Origin: CAZGYE01 sp964530165 | Lineage (GTDB): Bacteria; Planctomycetota; Planctomycetia; Planctomycetales; Planctomycetaceae | DNA: 26,181 bases | Direction: 5' to 3' | Assembly: GCA_964530165.1 (NCBI GenBank) | Contig: CAZGYE010000038.1 | Span: forward strand, 1-26,181 | Part shown: positions 15,596-24,274 of the stretch, one piece after another | Position numbering within the stretch: the first letter of the stretch is position 1 | Layout: each line of letters opens with the position of its first letter | Program-made: the position numbers and the translations under genes | Notes under the pieces: generated by a model | Databases searched by the model: none | What the model saw: the letters and a program-made list of their open reading frames with translations, nothing else | Told to the model about the DNA's origin: nothing

Positions 15596-16987
15596 ATGTT
15601 GGATATCGAAAGTGGAAAACGGAGTCGAAGGTGCACGGGGTTGAGCCGCCGTGGCTTTGTAAAGGCAGGGGCCGTGGGGACGCTGGGCCTCGCTCTTGGG
15701 AACTCGTCCAAGACAAGGGCGCATGCGGCGCCGACCGAAGGGAAGGCAAAATCCGTCATCCAGCTTTGGATGTGGGGAGGCCCAACTCACTTGGACACGT
15801 TTGACCCGAAGCCGGAGGCTGGGGAAGCGTATTGCGGTGAGCTTAAGAATCCGATCGCGACCAAGGCGCCGGGGATGAGAATCAGTCAGCTGCTCCCCTT
15901 GATGGCCCAGCAAGCCGACAAGTTCTCCATACTGCGAGGCTTTACCTCCCTGACCAGCGGTCACTATATGGGCACCTATAATGTCCAGGCGGGCAGGACT
16001 GCGTCCACACAATTCGGCTATGCGAAGCGTCGGGCGTCGAACGACCTTCCCTATCCGTCGATCGGCTCGGTGGTGGCACTGAAGAGGGGATACGAGGCCG
16101 GCTACAAAGGCGCGCTTCCACCGTTCATCATTATGCCCAGTGGCGCGTGGTGGATTGGTGCGCCCGGGTTCCTGGGCAACAGGTACGCGCCCTTTGCGAC
16201 CGCGGGCGATCCGAACCAAAAAGGATTCATGGCCCAGGGGATGAAGCTTGCCGGCGGCGTCACGCCGGAGCGGTCCGAAGGTCGCCGTTCGCTTCTGAAG
16301 GACGTGGATTCGCTCGCCAGGCAAATGGACAAGGAAACGCTTTTCCAGGCTATGGACTCGTACCAGGAGAAGGCCTACAATCTGGTTGTGGGCGAGGCCA
16401 AGAAGGCGTTCGATTTGTCCCAAGAGAAAGACGATTTGCGCGACCGCTATGGCCGCAATCGCTTCGGACAGTCATGCTTGGTCGCTCGCCGGCTGGTTGA
16501 ACAGGGGGTTCCATTTGTCACCATCAACGACGGTGGCTGGGACAATCACGTTGACTGCATCGGGGCGATGAAAAGGAAGCTTCCCTACGTTGATTCAGGA
16601 TTTTCTACGTTGCTTGAAGACCTGTATCAAAGGGGACTCCTAGATAGCACGATCATCTATTGGACGGGTGAGTTCGGCAGAACCCCGAAACTTCAAATGC
16701 AAGCTCAATGGAGAGCTGGGCGTCATCACTGGGGGGCCGTGACGCCTTGCGTGGTCGCCGGCGGTGGGTTCAAAGGCGGTGCGGTGGTCGGCGCCAGTAA
16801 CGAGAAAGGGGAATCGATCAAGGATCGCTGGGTTTATCCGTGGGATCTGACAGCCAGCATTTACAAGCTGTTAGGGATTGACTACATGGGTAAGCTGCCT
16901 CATCCTCAAGATTGTGGTGTCGCCTATATCAACCCTCTTGCCACTGGCCAAGTACCAAGTGGAGGGCTTTTGACAGAGATCATGTAG
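15596..16987 (+). CDS. DUF1501 protein, copy 2
   Basis: 463 codons, ATG 15596 after GGGAGGAGGA. Tat-like signal SRRGFVKAGAVGTLGLALG. It has the same family motifs as copy 1 (QLWMWGGPTHLDTFDPKPEA, AKKAFDLSQEKDDLRDRYG, GEFGRTPKL, GRHHWGAVTPCVVAGGGF) and an identical C-terminus, LATGQVPSGGLLTEIM. The middle part differs: copy 2 has extra residues around YAKRRASNDLPYPSIGSV and GAWWIGAPGFLGNRYAPF where copy 1 has a shorter and different sequence, and WDNHVD replaces WWDNHWD. A tandem duplication that has diverged in its probable substrate-facing loops is the simplest reading. Confidence 0.9.
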   Translation: MLDIESGKRSRRCTGLSRRGFVKAGAVGTLGLALGNSSKTRAHAAPTEGKAKSVIQLWMWGGPTHLDTFDPKPEAGEAYCGELKNPIATKAPGMRISQLLPLMAQQADKFSILRGFTSLTSGHYMGTYNVQAGRTASTQFGYAKRRASNDLPYPSIGSVVALKRGYEAGYKGALPPFIIMPSGAWWIGAPGFLGNRYAPFATAGDPNQKGFMAQGMKLAGGVTPERSEGRRSLLKDVDSLARQMDKETLFQAMDSYQEKAYNLVVGEAKKAFDLSQEKDDLRDRYGRNRFGQSCLVARRLVEQGVPFVTINDGGWDNHVDCIGAMKRKLPYVDSGFSTLLEDLYQRGLLDSTIIYWTGEFGRTPKLQMQAQWRAGRHHWGAVTPCVVAGGGFKGGAVVGASNEKGESIKDRWVYPWDLTASIYKLLGIDYMGKLPHPQDCGVAYINPLATGQVPSGGLLTEIM

Positions 16988-17200
16988 GTTCGTCGTGCAA
17001 CTCGCTGAGATCTCGTTTCTCGCGGCCTCATGCGACGCCGGCGGCAACAAAGCGGTGGATCGGATGTAGAGCCGGCTTGCCAACGGGGCAAGGGCGCGGT
17101 TATGGTATGACGAGGAAGATAAAGACATAGAGCCACGCGGCGCATCATTCTCGGTGTGAGACGCGGGGCTCTCAGAAGCTCTAGCAAGGGGGCGCCTTCG

Positions 17201-18469
17201 ATGAACATCAAGCATGCATTCGGCATAACAGCCCTCGTCGGTTTGTGCTTCTCTTGCTCTGTGCAGGCACAAACCGGCGCAGCCGCGCCGGGGCTTGTCC
17301 CACAAAAGCATTCTTTGGCAATTCCGGTCACCATTCCCGGCAAGACAATTGAGTGCGTGGCTTCTTGTGGTCCATCGATTCCGATATCCGCCCTCGCATT
17401 CAGCCCGGACGGAAAAATACTCGCTGTCGGCGGCTATCAGGAAGTTCTGCTGTGGGACTTGACGACCGCTAAACTCTTGAGGCGGGCTGGTGCGGGGCAG
17501 TTGGGTGGTTTTGTCCATGCCATTGCCTTCTCCAAAGATGGCCGATCACTGGCAGTCGGAGAAGGCACGCCTCATCGTACGGGTACCGTCCGGGTTCTTG
17601 ACGTTGCAGCCGGCAAAGTCATGTTAAGCTTTCAAGAGCCTAAGGATGTCGTCTACTCCTTGGCCTTTAGCCCGGACGGCAAGCTCCTGGCGGCGGGGGG
17701 AGCGGATGCGTTAGCCCGCATATGGAGTCTCGCAGAGAAAAAGGTTGTCGGCACCATCGAGGGGCATGGCGACTGGGTGTTGGGTGTATCGTTCAGCCCG
17801 GACGGCAAGTTCTTGGCGACGGCAAGCTCCGACAACAGCGCGCAGGTTTGGGAGGTAGGAACCTGGAAATCTAGCAGGAGGATGCAGCAGGCCGACACCG
17901 TACATGCCGCAGCCTTCAGTGCTGACGGAACACATGTAGCGTTAGCCGTCGGTGGTGAGAAGGATAGGGCGATTCGGATCATGAGACTGAGTGACGGTCG
18001 GCAGATACGGGCAATGGGTCTGGGCCTGACCACGCCTTTAGACGTCATCTGGGCCCCCAAGGGGAATAAGATTTTTGTTCCCTGCGATGACAAGACATTG
18101 AAGGTGTACAACGGCGCCAATGGGGGCCTGATTGCAAACCTGGCTGGGCATGAAGATTGGGTTTACGGCGTTGCTGTAAACGCCGACGAGACGAAATTCG
18201 CTTCGGGAAGCGCGGACGGAACCGTCAAGCTGTGGAACGCCGCAGACAACAGACTTTTGGCCACCTTTGTGCAGCTCACGCCTCGTACTGATGAGTGGCT
18301 TATCCTGACGGTGCAGGGCTACCTGACGAGTTCTTCCGTGAACGCTCTGACGTGGAAAACAACAGACGTGAAGACCTCGCCGGAGAAACTAACAAGCGTT
18401 TTTCAGAATCCCGAGTTAGTCGGAAAAGCGATAGCGGGAGAGAAAATTCCGCCCCCCGCTTTGGAGTGA
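17201..18469 (+). CDS. Secreted seven-bladed WD40 protein
   Basis: 422 codons. I choose ATG 17201 because AAGGGGG lies 8 nt upstream and a signal peptide follows directly (HAFGITALVGLCFSCSVQAQ). Seven WD40 blades can be read, for example SPDGKILAVGGYQEVLLWDL, SPDGKLLAAGGADALARIW, SPDGKFLATASSDNSAQVWE, APKGNKIFVPCDDKTLKVY and NADETKFASGSADGTVKLW. It ends in a short non-WD tail (LTPRTDEWLILTVQGYLTSS...). Exported WD40 proteins are frequent beside DUF1501/DUF1549 genes in planctomycetes and probably act as scaffolds for protein binding. No enzymatic motif. 213 bp after DUF1501 copy 2 and 105 bp before the PPC gene. Confidence 0.88.
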   Translation: MNIKHAFGITALVGLCFSCSVQAQTGAAAPGLVPQKHSLAIPVTIPGKTIECVASCGPSIPISALAFSPDGKILAVGGYQEVLLWDLTTAKLLRRAGAGQLGGFVHAIAFSKDGRSLAVGEGTPHRTGTVRVLDVAAGKVMLSFQEPKDVVYSLAFSPDGKLLAAGGADALARIWSLAEKKVVGTIEGHGDWVLGVSFSPDGKFLATASSDNSAQVWEVGTWKSSRRMQQADTVHAAAFSADGTHVALAVGGEKDRAIRIMRLSDGRQIRAMGLGLTTPLDVIWAPKGNKIFVPCDDKTLKVYNGANGGLIANLAGHEDWVYGVAVNADETKFASGSADGTVKLWNAADNRLLATFVQLTPRTDEWLILTVQGYLTSSSVNALTWKTTDVKTSPEKLTSVFQNPELVGKAIAGEKIPPPALE

Positions 18470-18574
18470 ACAGAACGAGGTCATGCAATCGAGGTGGATC
18501 GGCTCTTCAAAGAATCGATCAATCTGTGAACCTTGGAGCCGCCACCTTAGCTGTTTCGCGGAGGCGATTGAGCC

Positions 18575-21500
18575 ATGAGAAACCCCATCCGATTTGACGT
18601 GTTTCCTCAAGGACCGTTTGTTTGGAGAGTTCTTGTCTTGGCAGTCTGCGCATACGCCTTTGTGGGCCTGTCCTGCGCGCAGGCCCAGCCAGCTCAACCT
18701 TTAATCAAGTACGTCTTTCCGCAAGGCGCCCAAAGAGGAACGACGGTTGAAGCGGTCGTCAGCGGTGCTAATCTTCAGGATGCGAGCGGTGTCCGCATCA
18801 CGGGCGGGGGAGTGACCGGAAGTGTGGCGAAAGTCGACAACGCGAACACCGCTCACATCTCGGTCGTTGTTGCCCCCGACGCCGTGTTGGGCGAGAGGGA
18901 TCTCAGGCTCATCACGCCGGGTGGTGCTTCGAATCGCTTCCGCTTCTTCATCGGGCAGTTTGTTGAAGTCAACGAGAAAGAGCCAAACTCCGTCGCCGAC
19001 CAGGCACAGCAGCTCGAATCTCTTCCGGTATTGATAAACGGCCAAACGATGCCGACCGATCGAGACTTCTTCAAGTTCGCAGCCAAGGCCGGGCAGACGC
19101 TGGTCTGTGAAGTTTTTGCAAGAAAGCTCTATCCTTACATCGCCGATGCCGTGCCCGGCTGGCTTGAGTCCTGCCTCACTCTCTACGACTCCAACGGCAA
19201 GGAGCTCAAGTATGTCGATGACTTCCGAACCAACCCGGACGCTGTGCTGGTCTACAACGTTCCCAAGGACGGAGAGTACCTGCTGGAGATGAGAGACCTC
19301 ATCTACCGCGGGCGACCGGATTTTATCTACAGGCTCAACATCGGCGCGTTCCCTTTCATCACGGATATCTTCCCGCTTGGCTGGCAGCGGAACTCAGAGG
19401 CCCAGGTCACGGTGCACGGCGTGAACTTGCCGGCGCAGAGCATCAAGCTCGCCATAGCAAATAACGACCCGCCCGTTCGCTTTCTGCAATTGAGCCTCAA
19501 CGGGCTCAGCTCGAACCCCGTCCCGTTCGCCGTGGGAGATACGCAACAGGTATCGGAAACGGAACCGAACAATGCAATCGACCAGGCGAACAAAGTCGGC
19601 GTGCCTGCGACGATCAACGGTCGCATTCAGCAGCGAGGCGACACCGATCACTTCGCCTTCGCCGCCAAGAAGGGACAAAGGCTCATCCTGCAGGTTCAGG
19701 CCAGACGTCTCGACTCGCCGCTCGATTCCATCATCCACCTCTTGAACGCCTCAGGGCAGGAATTGCGGGAACAGGACGACACGGACATGGGTGAACCCTT
19801 TCTCACGCACCATGCCGATTCCCGAATCGATTACACTTTCCCGGCCGACGGAGATTACGTCGTCCAGATAGCAGATGTCGAAGGCCATGGGGGGGAAGAA
19901 TATGCCTACAGAATTCTCATTGGACCTCCACAACCTGACTATCTGCTGCGCATGATCCCGGACAACCCCCGCGTCGGAGAAGGGGGCACAACCGTGATTC
20001 GGGTCAACGCTCTGCGCAAGGATGGCTTCAATGGTGAGATCAATCTCGCGGTGCAGGGCTTGCCGAACGGATTCGTAGCCAGTCATGGCATGATACCGGC
20101 CGGTCAAACCGAAGTGCGCTTGACTTTCACGGCCCCGGCCGGTGCTCCGGTTGGTCTTTTCTCTCCTGGCATCCAGGGGACAGCCACAATCGCTGAGAAA
20201 CCGGCAGTCCGCCAAGGGGTCCCCACAGCAGACATCATGCAGGCGTTTAGCTTGAAGCACCTTGTTCCAACAAGAGAGTTTTTACTGTCGGTCGTCGACA
20301 CGCCTTTCTTCGCCCTGTCCAGTAACATCTCGCCCACGCAGGTACGGGAAGTTCGCCAGGAGAGCCAGCTTCAAATTGTCGTGAAAGCATCCCGCAAAGG
20401 AATACAGAACGCCCTCGCGAAGGCCGAGGCCGAGAAGAAGGCGGCTGAGCAGACGTTGGCCAAAGTGAAAGCGGACCTGGCAAAGGCCAAGACCGGCTAC
20501 ACAGCGGCCGAGGCGGCGGCCAAAGCGGCCGAGACGGCGGCCGCCAACGCAAAAACCGCCGCCGCAAAGGCCGCTGCCGCACACGTCGCTGCCGGGAAGA
20601 CTGCCGCCGCCAAACGCCAGCAGGCCGCCGGCGCGAAGAAGAAGTTGGATGATCTGGTCGGGAAGCAGCAGAAACCGGCCGAGACGAAACTGGCCGCCGC
20701 CGCCAAGGCCGTGACCGACGCCAAGAACGCCAAAGCCCCCGCGAACAAGCTGGCTCAGGTCGAGGCGCAGAGGAAAGCAGCCGAGCAGGCGTTGACGAAC
20801 GTCAAGAACCAGGTGGCCGCCGCCACCAAGGCTTACCAGGCAGCCGAGAAAGCGGCCAAGGATGCGGAAACAGCGGCCGCTACCGCTCAGGCTGCAGCGG
20901 ACAAAGCTCGGACGGACCAGGCGGCTGCGGAGAAAGTTGCCCCCGAGAAACGCAAACTGGCCAACGCGGCCAAGGCCAAGCAAGACAAGCTGGTCGCCGA
21001 CGAGAAGGCCGCGAACACTGCGTTGCCTGCAGCCGCCAAGAAGCTTGAGGCCGCCAAAAAAGTGGCGAAAGAGGCCATCACGCTGCTGGCGGATGCACCT
21101 CCGCGGGGCATTACTGTGAAGTCGGTGGCTCTCCCTGCGGACAAGAATGAAATCGCTCTCACGATTGCCGTCTCGAAACAGGCTCCCGTTGGACTCACGC
21201 AAAACATACTCATCAGTGGGGGCGTGAAAATCGGCAACGAAACCGTCACACACTTTGCACCAGCGATACCGATCAAGGTTCTCGTGTCGGCCAAAACGTT
21301 GGCGACGGCCGCCGCCGCAAAGCGCAAGCAAGCCAATGATGCGAAGAAGAAGTTGGATGATCTGGTCGGGAAGCAGCAGAAACCGGCCGAGACCAAACTG
21401 GCCGCCGCCGCCAAGGCCGTGACCACTGCCACGACCGCCAAGGCCGCCGTGGACAAGGCTTTGGCCGCTGCCAAAGCCGCCACGGCGAAAGCGAAGCAGG

Positions 21501-21859
21501 CTTACGAGGCGGCCGCGAAGGCGGCCAAAGAGGCCGAGGCCAAGTCCAACGCCATTTCCAAGGATGCCGGCAAGTCCCCGGATGAAAAGAAGAAGGCCAC
21601 AGCCGATGCCGCAGCCAAGCGCAAAGCGACCGACGCGGCCAAGGCTGTCTTAGCCCAAGCACAAAAAACGGAGCAGCAAGCTCAGACTCAGGTCAACACC
21701 GCCACCCAAAACCTGACGAAAGCCGAGGCTCAGAAGAAAGCAGCCGAGCAGGCTTTAGCAAACGTCAAGAACCAGGTGGCCGCCGCCACCAAAGCTTACC
21801 AGGCCGCCGACAAAGCGGCCACGGACGCCGAAACAGAGGCTGCCAAGGCCAAAGCCTGA
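18575..21859 (+). CDS. Secreted PPC-domain protein with two coiled-coil insertions
   Basis: 1094 codons, ATG 18575 with CGGAGG about 10 nt upstream. A signal peptide ends near CAQAQ. An Ig/IPT-like N-terminal domain (IKYVFPQGAQRGTTVEAVVSG...) is followed by two PPC (bacterial pre-peptidase C-terminal) domains: about 127-255 (EVNEKEPNSVADQAQQLE, TDRDFFKFAAKAGQTL) and about 326-450 (SETEPNNAIDQANKV, DTDHFAFAAKKGQRL). Further beta-rich domains follow to about 612. Cassette 3 (about 613-833) interrupts these, a short beta part resumes (ADAPPRGITVKSVALPADKN to APAIPIKVLV), then cassette 4 runs to the stop. The stop seems to result from one extra base at about 21856. Such PPC proteins usually accompany DUF1549/1501 genes; function unknown, probably binding at the cell surface. 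Confidence 0.88.
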   Translation: MRNPIRFDVFPQGPFVWRVLVLAVCAYAFVGLSCAQAQPAQPLIKYVFPQGAQRGTTVEAVVSGANLQDASGVRITGGGVTGSVAKVDNANTAHISVVVAPDAVLGERDLRLITPGGASNRFRFFIGQFVEVNEKEPNSVADQAQQLESLPVLINGQTMPTDRDFFKFAAKAGQTLVCEVFARKLYPYIADAVPGWLESCLTLYDSNGKELKYVDDFRTNPDAVLVYNVPKDGEYLLEMRDLIYRGRPDFIYRLNIGAFPFITDIFPLGWQRNSEAQVTVHGVNLPAQSIKLAIANNDPPVRFLQLSLNGLSSNPVPFAVGDTQQVSETEPNNAIDQANKVGVPATINGRIQQRGDTDHFAFAAKKGQRLILQVQARRLDSPLDSIIHLLNASGQELREQDDTDMGEPFLTHHADSRIDYTFPADGDYVVQIADVEGHGGEEYAYRILIGPPQPDYLLRMIPDNPRVGEGGTTVIRVNALRKDGFNGEINLAVQGLPNGFVASHGMIPAGQTEVRLTFTAPAGAPVGLFSPGIQGTATIAEKPAVRQGVPTADIMQAFSLKHLVPTREFLLSVVDTPFFALSSNISPTQVREVRQESQLQIVVKASRKGIQNALAKAEAEKKAAEQTLAKVKADLAKAKTGYTAAEAAAKAAETAAANAKTAAAKAAAAHVAAGKTAAAKRQQAAGAKKKLDDLVGKQQKPAETKLAAAAKAVTDAKNAKAPANKLAQVEAQRKAAEQALTNVKNQVAAATKAYQAAEKAAKDAETAAATAQAAADKARTDQAAAEKVAPEKRKLANAAKAKQDKLVADEKAANTALPAAAKKLEAAKKVAKEAITLLADAPPRGITVKSVALPADKNEIALTIAVSKQAPVGLTQNILISGGVKIGNETVTHFAPAIPIKVLVSAKTLATAAAAKRKQANDAKKKLDDLVGKQQKPAETKLAAAAKAVTTATTAKAAVDKALAAAKAATAKAKQAYEAAAKAAKEAEAKSNAISKDAGKSPDEKKKATADAAAKRKATDAAKAVLAQAQKTEQQAQTQVNTATQNLTKAEAQKKAAEQALANVKNQVAAATKAYQAADKAATDAETEAAKAKA
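20411..21073 (+). repeat. Coiled-coil cassette 3 (in PPC gene)
   Basis: 221 in-frame codons of Ala/Lys-rich helix between VVKASRKGIQN and ITLLADAPPRG. It contains AETAAANAKTAAAKAAAAH (matching the start of cassette 1), module A (KKLDDLVGKQQKPAETKL, 20633-20716), and module B (AEQALTNVKNQ, 20780-20811, 32 bases identical to 12713-12744; AEKAAKDAE, 20843-20869, 27 bases identical to 12776-12802). It ends KQDKLVADEKAANT as in cassette 2. Confidence 0.88.
21302..21856 (+). repeat. Coiled-coil cassette 4 (C-terminus of PPC protein)
   Basis: 185 codons to the stop. Module A at 21341-21424 matches 20633-20716 in 83 of 84 bases. Module C (SPDEKKKATADAAAKRKATD, TQNLTKAEAQKK) and module B (AEQALANVKNQVAAATKAYQ) follow in the same order as in cassette 1. 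The end, AAKAKA-stop, aligns with AAKAKVEADKA of cassette 1 (12812-12841), which continues in frame. Confidence 0.85.
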
Positions 21860-22036
21860 AGCTGACAAGACCTGGACAACGAACATCACATTGACCGGGG
21901 TGCCAGCAGAGCCGATTGCCAAAGCGGGACATGTGCGATCGGTCGAGTTTGTTTGTGCAGTTGGGAGGCAGCCTGCGATGAGGTGGGAATGCGCCCACCA
22001 TTCCGGTCGGCGAAATGACGTGGTGCAACGAACTTG

Positions 22037-22064
22037 GTGGATGCATTGCCCGTGTGGATGCATT
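22037..22064 (+). promoter_or_regulatory. 11-bp direct repeat, possible operator
   Basis: GTGGATGCATT occurs at 22037-22047 and again at 22054-22064, 17 bp apart start to start, ending 28 nt before the start of the Rrf2-type gene. Each copy contains the palindrome ATGCAT. The position and spacing fit a site for autoregulation, but it does not match a known Rrf2 operator that I can name. Confidence 0.3.
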
Positions 22065-22092
22065 ATCATAGAGGAAAGTGGGGAGCGGAGTG

Positions 22093-22551
22093 ATGATGCA
22101 TCTATTCTTGCGGCGGGTCGGCTATGCGGTGCATGTTTTGTGTTACATGGTCAGGGTGGCGCCGCAAGAGCGTTTGACGACTGCACCGGAGCTGTCCGAG
22201 TGGATGCGCCAGATGTGGCCCGGCACGTCAGACACGTACTTGTGCACCGTGATTCGCCGCCTTGCGCGCGCCGGGATTTTGGAGAGCCAGCGCGGCTTCT
22301 CCGGAGGGTACGCTTTAGCGCGCCGCGCGGAAGAAATTAGCTTCCACGACGTCGTCGCGGCGTTGGACGACGATGACAACACGCACTGTGCACTGACACC
22401 GTCAGGCCAGTGCCCGGTTGAAGCGCAGTGTAACAACTATGACGGGCTCTGTAAGTTGCAAGAGCGATGCGTAGATTGGTTGGCGGAGGTCAGCATTGCC
22501 GAATTGGCCTGCGGAATGGCCGCGGAGGTTCCTAAGAGAGTGGGAGTGTGA
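22093..22551 (+). CDS. Rrf2-family transcriptional regulator with cysteine cluster
   Basis: 152 codons from ATG 22093 (GGGAG 7 nt upstream). ATG 22096 and GTG 22078 are alternatives, and the GTG has a worse-placed ribosome site. The N-terminal winged-helix region has the Rrf2 pattern: VGYAVHVLCYMV, a recognition-helix part TYLCTVIRRLARAGILESQRG, and the wing FSGGYALARRAEEISFHDVV. The C-terminal half has five cysteines spaced C-x7-C-x5-C-x6-C-x5-C (from HCALTPSGQC to LQERC), suited to an iron-sulfur cluster or redox sensing as in IscR, RsrR and NsrR, though the spacing differs from these. The DAHP synthase gene starts 44 bp downstream, so the two are probably one operon. Confidence 0.85.
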   Translation: MMHLFLRRVGYAVHVLCYMVRVAPQERLTTAPELSEWMRQMWPGTSDTYLCTVIRRLARAGILESQRGFSGGYALARRAEEISFHDVVAALDDDDNTHCALTPSGQCPVEAQCNNYDGLCKLQERCVDWLAEVSIAELACGMAAEVPKRVGV

Positions 22552-22595
22552 TGATTGCGATGCGGCGATGAATCGAGTGCAGGAGGAATGGACGG

Positions 22596-24098
22596 ATGTC
22601 TCATGTGCGTCAAGAACCTAAGCTCACGCGAAAACGAAAACAACGAACGCCCGTCTCTAAGGCGGCGCCCATGAAGGACGATTGGGATCCGTCTTCCTGG
22701 CGAAGCAAACCGGTTGCTCAGGACGTCGCTTATCCGGACAAAAAAGCGCTGGAGAACGTTCTCGTCCAGTTGGCCAAGCTTCCTCCCTTGGTAACGAGCT
22801 GGGAAGTGGAGACCCTCAAGGGACTACTCGCCGAAGCGGCCCGCGGGGAACGTTTCTTGTTGCAGGGAGGGGACTGCGCCGAGGAGTTTGAGGAATGTGA
22901 GTCTGCGCTCATCGCCAACAAGCTCAAGATTCTTCTTCAAATGGGTCTGGTTCTTTCCTACGGCTGCCGGAAACGCGTGATCAACGTGGGGAGATTTGCA
23001 GGTCAATATGCCAAGCCGCGCTCGTCTGATACGGAAACGCGAGACGGAGTCACCTTGCCAAGCTACCGCGGGTGCAATATCAACCGTCCCGGCTTCACAG
23101 AAGAGGATCGCATCCCCGACCCGGAGCTGCTGCTGCACGGCTACGCACACGCTGCGATGACGCTGAACTTCATACGTTCGCTGGTGGAGAGCGGCTTTGC
23201 CGACATCCACCATCCGGAGTACTGGGACATCGAGTTCTTCAACGAATCTTCCCAAGCGCGTGAGTACCACAAAATCGTGGATTCGATCGGCGGCTCGTTG
23301 AGGTTCATGGAGGCGGTCACCGGCAGCAGCATTGACGAACTGAGCCACGTCAAGTTTTTCGCGAGTCATGAGGTCCTGCATCTTCCTTTCGAACAGGTGA
23401 GGACTCGTCAGGTTCCACGACGGAAGTGGTGGTACAACCTCAGCACTCATTTCCCCTGGATCGGCGAGCGTACGCGATCGCCGGACGGCGCACACGTCGA
23501 GTACTGCCGCGGCATCGCCAATCCTGTGGGAGTGAAGATTGGCCCGACCATCACCACGGCGGAACTTCTGGAACTCGTCGAGGTTCTCAACCCCGACAAC
23601 GTGCCGGGGCGTCTGACCCTCATTCATCGCTTTGGGGCGAACAAAATCGACGCCTGCCTTCCACCCCTGATCGAGGCGATCCAGAGCGAGGGCCGAATCG
23701 TCCTCTGGTGCTGCGATCCCATGCACGGGAACACTGTGAAAACAAGAAGCGGTTTCAAAACGCGGAGCTTCGACGACGTGCTCGACGAGTTGGAGCAAGC
23801 GCTGGCGATTCATCTGGGTCTGGGATCGATCCTTGGTGGAGTTCACTTGGAACTGACCGGCGAACATGTCACCGAGTGCACCGGCGGAGCGCGAAACCTC
23901 AGCGACGCAGACCTTTCGAAAGCGTACAAGAGTCAGGTTGACCCGCGACTCAACTACGAACAGGCCCTGGAGATCGCATTGTGTATCGCCCGCCGCATGA
24001 GAGCGAACGGCCGTGGCCCGTCGATGCGGCCTGAGCCGGCTGCGGCGCAACAGCAGCACCAACGTCCACTGAGGCCCGAATTTCCCTCTTGGGAATGA
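22596..24098 (+). CDS. Class II 3-deoxy-7-phosphoheptulonate (DAHP) synthase
   Basis: 500 codons, ATG 22596 with AGGAGGAA 7 nt upstream. It condenses phosphoenolpyruvate and erythrose 4-phosphate, the first step of the shikimate pathway, in the cytoplasm. Class II (plant/mycobacterial) hallmarks are WDPSSWRSKPVAQ, LQGGDCAEEF, GRFAGQYAKPRS, PSYRGCNIN, RTRSPDGAHVEYCRGIANPVGVK, KIDACLPPLI, CCDPMHGNT and GGVHLELTGEHVTECTGG. The four metal ligands of the class are visible: Cys in GGDCAE, His in DPMHGN, Glu in HLELTGE and Asp in VDPRLN. The protein is a little longer than usual at both ends: a Lys/Arg-rich N-terminal extension of about 25 residues and a Gln/His-rich tail. Classes with allosteric aromatic-amino-acid sites exist, but I cannot judge that here. 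Confidence 0.92.
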   Translation: MSHVRQEPKLTRKRKQRTPVSKAAPMKDDWDPSSWRSKPVAQDVAYPDKKALENVLVQLAKLPPLVTSWEVETLKGLLAEAARGERFLLQGGDCAEEFEECESALIANKLKILLQMGLVLSYGCRKRVINVGRFAGQYAKPRSSDTETRDGVTLPSYRGCNINRPGFTEEDRIPDPELLLHGYAHAAMTLNFIRSLVESGFADIHHPEYWDIEFFNESSQAREYHKIVDSIGGSLRFMEAVTGSSIDELSHVKFFASHEVLHLPFEQVRTRQVPRRKWWYNLSTHFPWIGERTRSPDGAHVEYCRGIANPVGVKIGPTITTAELLELVEVLNPDNVPGRLTLIHRFGANKIDACLPPLIEAIQSEGRIVLWCCDPMHGNTVKTRSGFKTRSFDDVLDELEQALAIHLGLGSILGGVHLELTGEHVTECTGGARNLSDADLSKAYKSQVDPRLNYEQALEIALCIARRMRANGRGPSMRPEPAAAQQQHQRPLRPEFPSWE

Positions 24099-24274
24099 TT
24101 TTTTGCTTGCTGAACCCAACGGGGTCGACAGTTCGCGGGATTCAGCTCTGGCCCGACAGCGCCCGAACTTTCTGCCAGTTCGCCTGCCTACCGATTCGAC
24201 TTTGAAGGCCCACAAGGTTATCCTATTTAGTTCTTCGTCAACCGCAAAACGTCAGCCGCAAAAGGGAAAAACCG

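Noticed and set aside
21891..22340. Separate gene of about 150 codons before the Rrf2 regulator
   Set aside because: It starts at TTG without a ribosome site and overlaps the Rrf2 gene in another frame. It is better explained as the frame continuing from cassette 4 after a frameshift.
22824..24215. 463-codon minus-strand frame opposite the DAHP synthase
   Set aside because: All class II DAHP synthase motifs and metal ligands are on the plus strand.
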